Shown: piece by piece, positions 57,108 through 64,000 of the stretch
Layout: every line of letters starts with the position of its first letter
Numbering within the stretch: the first letter of the stretch is position 1
Assembly: GCA_947561395.2 (NCBI GenBank)
Contig: OX387182.1
Location: forward strand, 45,811,949-45,875,948
Source: Buxus sempervirens
Taxonomy: Eukaryota > Streptophyta > Magnoliopsida > Buxales > Buxaceae
DNA: 64,000 nt
Direction: 5' to 3'
Position numbers and translations under genes: made by a program
The notes under the pieces: generated by a model
What the model was told of the DNA's origin: nothing
Database searches by the model: none
What the model saw: the letters and a program-made list of their open reading frames with translations, nothing else

Positions 57108-57953
57108 ATGGTTACCAAAAGCAAATTCTTGTTTTTCCTTTCCATCATACTTACTTTCCTGGCAAGAACCAGTCTCTGCGTTGGAGACACCATTGCTCTT
57201 GGCAAGTATCTCTCTGCGGAACAAACCTTGATATCCAACGGTGGCGTTTTTGAACTGGGTTTCTTCTCACCAGGTACGACTTCCAACAACTTCTATGTAG
57301 GGATTTGGTACAACAAAGTCCAGGAGCGAACTGTGGTTTGGGTAGCCAATAGAGATACACCTCTCTCTAAAACTAATGCATCTTCTTCTTACCTAATCCT
57401 CTCTGAAGACAGCAATCTGCAACTCATGGAGTCAGGAATTCAGGTTTGGTCGACTAATTTGACCCCCAAACAGGGAAATACTACATAGGCAATTCTTCTT
57501 GACGATGGAAATCTTGTTTTGAGAGATGAGTCTAAGTTCATTTGGCAAAGTTTTGATTACCCCACTGACACACTTCTTCCAGGTTCAAAATTTGGACTCA
57601 ACAAAATGACCAATAAATCTCACATCCTTACATCATGGAAAAGTTATGAAGATCCAGGACACGGGATGTACTCCCTTCACATGGAACTAGATGGAGCTCA
57701 AATTTTTTTACAGTGGAACATGTCCCAAAGGTACTGGTCTAGTGGACCCTGGAATGGGCAAATTTTCAGCGATATTCCTGAAATGAGATTAAATTATACC
57801 TACAACTTCAATTTCATCTCGAATGAGGAAGAAATGTACTTCACATATTCTGCTTATAATCCATCCATACTGTCTAGACTTGTGATCAATGTGTCAAGAC
57901 AGATCAATCAATTAGCCTGGGTTAAAAATGATTGGCAATGGGGTCTTCTTTGG
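57108..57953 (+). pseudogene. G-type lectin S-receptor-like kinase, exon 1 first part (signal peptide, lectin and S-locus domains)
   Basis: Starts at ATG 57108 with a hydrophobic signal (FLFFLSIILTFLARTSLC). A bulb-lectin domain follows (GDTIALGKYLSAEQTLIS, GVFELGFFSPG, YVGIWYNKVQERTVVWVANRDTPL). An in-frame TAG lies at 57486-57488. Beyond it the frame continues unchanged (DDGNLVLRDESKFIWQSFDY, PTDTLLPGSKFG, WKSYEDPGHGMYS, SSGPWNGQIFSDIPEM), the S-locus glycoprotein region. It is cut by hAT-2 at WAQPR and resumes at 61402. The family acts at the plasma membrane in pathogen or self-recognition signalling; the ligand here is unknown. Confidence 0.92.
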
Positions 57954-57961
57954 GCTCAACC
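57954..57961. repeat. hAT-2 target-site duplication, left (GCTCAACC)
   Basis: Exact match to 61394-61401. Confidence 0.95.
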
Positions 57962-58203
57962 TAGGCATGAGCAACGGGCCGTGCCGGCCCGAGCCCGGCA
58001 CGCCTGTGGCGTGCCTGGGCACGCCACGGGCCTAGGGCCCTGGGGGCACAGCCCGTTTGGGCACGGCCCGCCAGGGCACGCGGGCCCGCGTGCCAGCCCG
58101 GGCCCGCGCTCAGCGTGGGCGCGCGCGGGCCCAAGCGGGCTGGCCCGCGCGCCGGCCCGGGCGCGAGCCTGTTGGGCACGCGGGCCGGCCCGCCTGGCCC
58201 GCC
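57962..58203. repeat. GC-rich 5' subterminal region of hAT-2
   Basis: Made of GGCACGCC, GGGCACGGCCCGCC, GCGGGCCCGCGTGCC and similar self-complementary words. The corresponding hAT-1 tip (54877-55186) is longer, with a duplicated CAGGCGTGCCCGGGCCAGCC-like unit at 55080-55145. Confidence 0.8.
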
Positions 58204-58230
58204 AGAGAGCTAGCCGTTGGCTAGCTCTCT
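58204..58230. repeat. 12-bp perfect hairpin of hAT-2
   Basis: Arms AGAGAGCTAGCC and GGCTAGCTCTCT with loop GTT; conserved with hAT-1 (54850-54876). Confidence 0.92.
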
Positions 58231-58414
58231 TTTCCCTCCATACAAGTGGCTTTTAGCCAATTTTATGCCTATTTTACCCCCCCAACAGCCATATAACAAC
58301 TATATTGGGGGGATATAGTTGTAATTGATGATAAAAAGACCTTTTCTACCCTTCCAACTGCAAAATAACAGTCATATTGAAGGGTAGAGGTAGTAAAAAG
58401 CCACTTTTAATTTC

Positions 58415-58422
58415 TATAAATA
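58415..58422 (+). promoter_or_regulatory. TATA box of the hAT-2 transposase
   Basis: TATAAATA about 360 bases upstream of the ATG, in a context identical to hAT-1. Confidence 0.6.
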
Positions 58423-58781
58423 GCCACTCCCTTTCCCACTCCAAACCACACCACTTCTACAATCTCCTACTCTCTTCTAATTAATTATCAAATAGTTCTT
58501 TGCTCTAATTGTTGTAATTGGAAATTGGTGATACTCAATCTCTTCTAATTGTTCAAGCATCAAAAGTGGGAAATTGGACTCTGGAGGTTGAAGGCTTCAA
58601 TTGCAAAGTTCAAGATTCATTCTAAAGAGGTATTCTTCTATTTAATTTTCTGATTTTAAAATTAGTATAAATATTATTATTATAAGTAAGTCTCTCCTTC
58701 TACCTTGCTTATAAATTAATATCACCAAATAGTTATTATAATATTATTTATTAAGAATTTTTTTTTTCAAAAAATTTGATA

Positions 58782-60848
58782 ATGGACCCTAGGTATCCTA
58801 TGTTTTTTGACACTGAAGAAAGGGAATATCTTAGACCCCTTTCTGACCCAGTATTTTCTGATGATATAACCCAACCCCAATATAATGACCCTCCCATCCA
58901 AGGTCTTGAAACAGAATTACCTTCACAGGATATGGGATCGTCTTCCCTACCACCTAGGAGCACTAAGAGGAGTAGAACCTCTAGTGTTTGGCTTAATTTT
59001 AGAATTGAAAGTGTAGGGAGTGAAGAGAAGGCAGTGTGTAACCATTGCAAAAAAAAACAGTTTAGTTGTAAAGGCAAAGGTGGTACAGGCCACTTGAACC
59101 GGCATTTGCAGAAATGCCTTCCAAAACATGGCCAAATTGACCCTAGGCAAACCCAAATTTCTACTAGTAGTGTTGCTATAAGTAATTTTATTTTTAATCA
59201 AGAAGAAACTAGGATTGAAATAGTAAAGTGGGTAATTCAAGAAGAATTACCCTTTAGATTAATAGATTCTAAAAGATTTCACCGTTTACTAACTAAATAT
59301 TTAGCACCACAATTTAAACCTTTTTCACGCCACACTTTAAGAAAGGATGCCATAAAATTATATGGAAAAATGAAAACTGCATTAATAGAAACTTTGTCAA
59401 ACAGTACTTTTAAAATAGCTTTAACTTCAGATATTTGGACAAGTAGACAACAAATAAGCTATTTAGCTATAACCGCACGTTATATTGATGAAAATTGGAA
59501 TATGGAAAAAAGAATAATAACTTTTGAACCACTAGATGCTAGCCATACTGGAATAAATATATCAAATGCTATAAGTAGAAATCTAAGAAATTATAAAATA
59601 CACAATAAAATAATGGCTCTAGCACTTGATAATGCAAGTGCTAATAATGTTGCAGTAGGAATATTAAGACAACAATTAAACTTAAATATAGATGGAAGTT
59701 TATTTCATGTTAGGTGTGCTTGTCATATTCTTAATTTAGTTGTGCAAGATGGATTAAAAATTGTTCAACATCATTTAATAAATATTAGAGATGCAGTAAG
59801 ATTTATAAAACAATCTAGCACAACCGCTAGAGAATTTAAATATTATTGTGAAACTTTAGGAAAACAATATAAAAAAATTACCCTAGATGTTGAACATAGG
59901 TGGAATTCAACATATATAATGCTAGAAGCTGCATTAGGATTAAAACAAGAAATTACAATATTTTATAAAAGTAAAATGCCTGAAAGTGACTTAGAGGATC
60001 TTGATTGGCAAATAGCCGAAATTTTAAGAGATTTTTTAAAAGTTTTTTATGATGCAACAAGATATTTATCAGTAGTTTATTACCCAACATCTTCAAGTAT
60101 TATAACTTGTTTATATCAAATAAGTATTTGTTTTAAACAATATAGAGATGTACCCATTGCTAAGGAAATTATCCCTGCAATGGAAATTAAAATTTTAAAA
60201 TATTGGCAAGAGATGCCTAATTTATATTGTTTAGCTACTACAATGGACCCTAGGATTAAATTAGGAGTTGAAGACTTAATAGATGGAATAAATGAAAATA
60301 TGAATTCTACTTTTCAAATAGATATACGTAAAATAAGAAATCTATTAGAAAGACTTTTTTGTGAATACGATACTAGTAGTAGCATACAAAGTCATACGCG
60401 AACCCAACAAACACTACCAAATAATTCCCCTTGGAATTTTTTAAGTGGGAGAAGAAAGGGAAAACAACCAGCTTCTAGTAGTGGGGGATCATCTGAATTA
60501 ATGATTTTTTTAGAAAGCCCCCCAATGAGTTTTAATACTATAGAAGAGCATAATGCTTTTAACATTTTGACATGGTGGAAGCAAAATCAGGTTAATTATC
60601 CTGTGCTTTCCGCCATGGTACGTGATCTACTAACGGTTCCGGTGTCCACAGTTGCATCGGAATCAGCTTTTAGTGCAGGTGGACGAACCGTGGATGATTA
60701 CAGGAGCAGATTAACACCGGAGATGGTGCAAGCATGTGTTAGTCTTACAGATTGGTTAAGGGCAGAACTGAGAGAACAAGAATATGAAGATGATCAACTT
60801 GCTGGAGACTTTGATAATTTGAATATTGATTTTAGTCAACTAGAGTAG
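58782..60848 (+). CDS. hAT-2 transposase (BED zinc finger, hAT dimerisation domain)
   Basis: An intact protein of about 688 residues, start MDPRYPMFFD at ATG 58782. Domain order and catalytic positions are as in hAT-1. I count eight substitutions and one extra Lys in the zinc finger (CKKKQF against CKKQF). The substitutions are ETEL for ETEF, NFRIE for NFTIE, TRIE for TRLE, TARY for TAHY, VAVG for VAIG, NSPWN for NSAWN, AMVRD for AMARD and DNLNI for DDLNI. None falls on the predicted Asp/Glu catalytic residues. The extra Lys lies inside the Cys-to-His spacing of the finger and might affect DNA binding. Confidence 0.95.
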   Translation: MDPRYPMFFDTEEREYLRPLSDPVFSDDITQPQYNDPPIQGLETELPSQDMGSSSLPPRSTKRSRTSSVWLNFRIESVGSEEKAVCNHCKKKQFSCKGKGGTGHLNRHLQKCLPKHGQIDPRQTQISTSSVAISNFIFNQEETRIEIVKWVIQEELPFRLIDSKRFHRLLTKYLAPQFKPFSRHTLRKDAIKLYGKMKTALIETLSNSTFKIALTSDIWTSRQQISYLAITARYIDENWNMEKRIITFEPLDASHTGINISNAISRNLRNYKIHNKIMALALDNASANNVAVGILRQQLNLNIDGSLFHVRCACHILNLVVQDGLKIVQHHLINIRDAVRFIKQSSTTAREFKYYCETLGKQYKKITLDVEHRWNSTYIMLEAALGLKQEITIFYKSKMPESDLEDLDWQIAEILRDFLKVFYDATRYLSVVYYPTSSSIITCLYQISICFKQYRDVPIAKEIIPAMEIKILKYWQEMPNLYCLATTMDPRIKLGVEDLIDGINENMNSTFQIDIRKIRNLLERLFCEYDTSSSIQSHTRTQQTLPNNSPWNFLSGRRKGKQPASSSGGSSELMIFLESPPMSFNTIEEHNAFNILTWWKQNQVNYPVLSAMVRDLLTVPVSTVASESAFSAGGRTVDDYRSRLTPEMVQACVSLTDWLRAELREQEYEDDQLAGDFDNLNIDFSQLE

Positions 60849-61129
60849 TCTAAGTTTTGTTATAATTTTTGTAATCAAAGTATAGGAATTGTACTTTCTC
60901 TTTTTTTTTTGTTTCTTTTAAACTGCAAATGATAGATAGATGAGTGGGTGCCAACCTAGTTGGGATGTGCTTATACTATAGTGATGCAGTATTATTTGTT
61001 CAAGTAATTATGTAATTTTTGCAAAGTTGTAAGTGTACTTATGCTAATTAATGAATTTATATTTTTTTGAGCAAAATTTATCTCAATATGTGTAAAACAA
61101 TTTTGTGAATAATAAAAGTATTTTACAGA

Positions 61130-61180
61130 AATTTTTTGGGATTTTTTGGGATTTTTTTGGGATTTTTTGGGATTTTTTTA
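61130..61180. repeat. TTTTTTGGGA tandem repeat in hAT-2
   Basis: Four units, against six in hAT-1. Confidence 0.9.
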
Positions 61181-61199
61181 AAAAAAAATTAATTAATTG

Positions 61200-61393
61200 G
61201 CCCGCCGGCCCGGCGGGCTAGGCCCGGCACGGCACGCCTGCTAGGGCGTGCCGTGCCGGGCTGGGGTTTTGGGCAAATGGGCCTGGCGTGCCGCGGCCCG
61301 CCAGGCCCGCGGCACGTCAGGCCCGGCACGGCTGGCCCGCGGCCCGCCCGAGCACGCCTGAGGCATGCCGGGCCGGCCCGCCGCGCACGCCTA
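61200..61393. repeat. GC-rich 3' subterminal region of hAT-2
   Basis: GGCCCGCCGGCCCGGCGGG, GGCACGGCACGCC and GGCGTGCCGTGCCGGGC words. It lacks the 19-bp expansion seen in hAT-1. Confidence 0.8.
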
Positions 61394-61401
61394 GCTCAAC
61401 C
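61394..61401. repeat. hAT-2 target-site duplication, right (GCTCAACC)
   Basis: Exact match to 57954-57961. Confidence 0.95.
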
Positions 61402-61955
61402 TAGGCAGCAGTGTGAGATTTATGGTGTATGCGGAGCTTTCGGTAGCTACCTTGAGCAAGACACAACCCCCTGTGCATGTTTGGATGGTTTTGAACCACG
61501 CTTTCAGCCAAATCAAAATGATAGGTACAAAGGGTGTGAGAGAATAACCCCTCTGCAATGTGAGGACAAAACTTCTAGCATTAGGCAAGAGGATGGTTTT
61601 TTACTGCAGTACAATATAGGATTACCAGCAAATGCACAACCATTGACAGTTGCTGGTGATCAACAATGCAAATTAGCTTGCTTGAACAACTGTTCTTGCA
61701 CTGCTTACACTCATGCTAATGGTCAATGTTCAATATGGTATGGAGAGCTATTCAACCTGCAAAAATTGAACCACAGTCGTGGAAGTGATCTCTATACGAG
61801 GCTTTCTGCTTCTAAGCTTCCAAGGACTGAATATGAGGCTAAAACTAAAGCTAAGAAGCCGGTATGGTGGATTGTAACAATGCCTACTGTTCTAGCAATG
61901 ATTATTTTGTGTTTCTTCGTATGCTACATTAGAAAGAGAAAGCTCAAACGAAGAG
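61402..61955 (+). pseudogene. Receptor kinase exon 1 second part (EGF-like, PAN and membrane span)
   Basis: The frame resumes after the duplication with QQCEIYGVCGAFGSYLEQ (EGF-like), CACLDGFEPRF, a PAN/apple domain (CEDKTSSIRQEDGFL, CKLACLNNCSCTAYTHANG, CSIWYGELFNLQ) and a membrane span (WWIVTMPTVLAMIILCFFVC) with the basic stop-transfer RKRKLKRRG. Tyr replaces a Cys usually found after the GAFGS motif, so one EGF disulphide would be missing. A GTAAGG donor at 61956 ends the exon. Confidence 0.9.
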
Positions 61956-62032
61956 GTAAGGATCAGAGTCATAGTGTCTAAATCAATTTCTGCATCTTCA
62001 ATATCATGATTCTTATTATGTATATGAAGCAG

Positions 62033-63639
62033 GGGAAAGGGAAACAAGCGAGGACCTGTTATCGTTTGATTTGGGTACAAGCACTAAATCAAACCATGGC
62101 AATGACAGTGACACAAGTAGGCTCCAGAAAGTGGAGAAACAGGGTTCCAAGTTACCTTTATTCAGTTTCTCAAGTGTCTCGGCAGCTACTGATAACTTCT
62201 CTGCTGCAAATAAGCTTGGACAGGGTGGTTTTGGGCCTGTTTACAAGGTAACAATAAATTTCTGGATTCCACATTTAGTTCTCATGGATGGAAGTTGTCA
62301 AAAACAACTTAAAATGTTTCGCTTACAGGGCAAGTTAAGGGATGGACATGAAGTAGCAGTGAAAAGGCTATCAAAACAATCTGGACAAGGACTGACTGAG
62401 TTCAGAAATGAGATGTTACTAATTTCACAGTTACAACACAAGAATCTTGTTAGACTTCTAGGATGCTGCGTTGAAAGAGATGAAAAGATATTGATCTATG
62501 AGTACATGCCCTACAAAAGCTTGGATTCTTTACTATTTGGTCAGTAGTTCTGCAAGCTAGAAACTTTATTTCCCCTTCTTTCCCTCTACTATTTTCAAGT
62601 TAATTCTCTCAAAGTTTCTGTATACACCTCTTTCCCCTTTATTTCACTTGCTTATTCTTGGGAGAACTCTTATCTAATTCATATCCAAGCTTCCTATTTA
62701 TACCTCTAGCATAAAAACTTGTGACAGATCCAAAGCGGCAACAACTACTAGACTGGGAAAGGCGGGTTCACATCATCACAGGGGTTGCTCAAGGCCTTAT
62801 TTATCTCCACCAATATTCCAGATTAAGAATTATTCACAGGGACTTGAAAGCTAGTAACATCCTTTTGGATGGTGAAATGAACCCCAAAATATCAGATTTT
62901 GGTATGGCAAGAATTTTTGGAGGCAACAATTCCCAAGCAAACACAAACAGGATTGTGGGAACCTAGTAAGTAGGGATGTAGAATCTCAGGCAAACACTTA
63001 ACATGCCCAAACACAAAGGTACTTGTGTCCAGGCATGAGAATATCCATTGCATCTATGGACATAATTTTTTAATGCTAAAATGTAGTGGTTATATGTCCC
63101 CTGAGTATGCCATGGAAGGCCTTTTCTCAATCAAATCTGATGTCTTTAGCTTTGGAGTATTGACACTAGAGATTTTGAGTGGCAAGAAGAACACTGGCTT
63201 CTACCATCACGACTCTCTCTATCTTCTAGGATATGTGAGTGACTAAAACAAACTAGTCATCCTCTTAACTATAATTTAATCTCTTATTCAATTTCATTTT
63301 ACAATTTTTTTTTGTGATTTTGATTTCCCTCAGGCATGGGATCTGTGGATAAATGGCAAGGGGTTGGAGTTGATAGATCCAGTATTGTCTGATCAACGTT
63401 CGACACCTTTAACGCTAAGATACATTCAAGTGGCACTTCTGTGTGTGCAATAATATCCAACTGACAGACCCACCATGCCTGAAGTTTTCTTAATGCTCAG
63501 CAATGAATCTGTAGATCTACCTTTGCCTAAAGAGCCTGCTTTTTCAATTGGAAGAAGAGAAGCAAATGCAAATTCAGGAAGGGGAGGGCCAATACATTTT
63601 TCAGTGAATGATGTAACGATTACCATGGAAGCCCGTTAA
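62033..63639 (+). pseudogene. Receptor kinase exons 2-6 (cytoplasmic Ser/Thr kinase)
   Basis: Exons by GT-AG boundaries and protein match: 62033-62247, 62329-62539, 62728-62965, 63087-63234 and 63334-63639. Kinase motifs are present in order: [11 protein letters not shown] (glycine loop), VAVKRL (ATP Lys), [21 protein letters not shown] (catalytic loop), SDFGMARIF (Mg loop), [11 protein letters not shown] (activation/APE region), [20 protein letters not shown] and PTDRPTMPEVFLML. The core is complete, but a TAA at 63451-63453 falls between LLCVQ and YPTDRP, where family members have Glu. The C-terminus (VTITMEAR, stop 63637-63639) follows the family pattern. The whole gene at 57108-63639 has six exons, as is usual for this family. 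Confidence 0.9.
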
Positions 63640-64000
63640 GGTTATACCCTTTATTTTATTTTTCAGATTTTCACAAAGACATATTTCTAATTCAAACTTA
63701 TAAATATTTCGAAATCTCATGAAGATAAATCTTCTAACTCGGGCTTATGGTATTTTCTATCAGTTTATATGCATGAAATGGAGGGCTTTTCATTTGGTGT
63801 ATTCTGGAACCTAGTCTAATTGCCTACCTTCGTGGCCTTTTTTATCTCCCTCCATTTGCCTATAAATGGGGGGTCTGCTCCTCATTGAAAGGGCTGGCTG
63901 GTTGTTAGTTGCTTGCATATTGAAAGGAGCTCTCTTGATGAAGCTTGCTAGCCCTATGGAGGATTCAACCAACGAAGGATTGAAGGCTGAAGAATTCCAC
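63640..64000. other. Downstream flank of the receptor kinase
   Basis: Probably the 3' UTR and intergenic sequence. A TATAAATG at 63861 followed by GGGGGGTCTGCTCC could be a core promoter of a gene beyond the window, but nothing downstream can be seen to test it. Confidence 0.3.

Larger units (their letters stand above)
57962..61393 (+). mobile_element. hAT-2 transposon (3432 bp), inside the receptor-kinase exon 1
   Basis: Ends are TAGGCATGAGC (5') and, on the opposite strand, TAGGCGTGCGC (3'), with an exact 8-bp duplication. Organisation is the same as hAT-1 but the orientation is opposite, with the two 5' ends facing each other 2775 bases apart. It is 107 bases shorter than hAT-1, mainly because the tip repeats have fewer units. 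Its removal restores the gene's exon frame exactly apart from the duplication. Confidence 0.95.

Overview
This window is plant nuclear DNA, most likely from a eudicot with a large, repeat-rich genome. It has no bacterial features. Nearly all of it is nested transposable elements: long solo LTRs, Ty3/gypsy and Ty1/copia fragments, two LINEs, one young copia element and two almost identical hAT transposons. The only recognisable host gene is a G-type lectin S-receptor-like kinase (57108-63639). It is broken by a hAT insertion and by two premature stops.

Bases 1-20332 hold the 3' end of an LTR element (family B, LTR 1744-5495), then a degraded minus-strand Ty3/gypsy gag-pol (pieces at 9614-9863 and 12344-14025). 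Further LTR elements sit inside the gypsy: B2 (5513-9608, containing solo LTR A1), A2 (9864-12343) and A3 (14031-19909, containing A4). Bases 20333-26881 are an old plus-strand copia fragment split by solo LTRs B3 and A5. Bases 26882-40646 are solo LTR A6, which contains LINE-1 (27721-38376), which contains solo LTR A7 (30659-34837). Bases 40647-43566 are another family B tail. I use 'family A' for LTRs starting TGTAA and ending near GGGGCGTTACA, and 'family B' for LTRs starting TGTGC and ending GAGGTGCTTACA. Most assignments rest on terminal TG/CA plus matching 5-bp target duplications that I could read directly.

Bases 44142-55800 are LINE-2, cut in its RNase H region by a minus-strand copia (47451-55596) whose two 204-bp LTRs look identical. 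That copia is cut in gag by hAT-1 (51648-55186, 8-bp duplication GTGCCATC). hAT-2 (57962-61393, duplication GCTCAACC) lies 2.8 kb away in opposite orientation, inside the receptor-kinase gene. Both hAT copies keep an open transposase of about 690 residues and very GC-rich tips. The order of events is LINE-2, then copia, then hAT-1, and the last two steps are recent.

The least expected pattern is in the family A solo LTRs. All seven share a splice-donor-like GTRAGTAGC motif and, 1.4-3.2 kb later, a conserved palindrome plus pyrimidine tract ending TTTTCAG. Six clearly carry, between these two sites or just next to the donor, islands of short, often palindromic words whose sequence differs from copy to copy; A7 has a weaker version. 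This looks like an LTR-internal intron with hypervariable cassettes. It is an inference from reading only and can be tested with RNA-seq and alignments.
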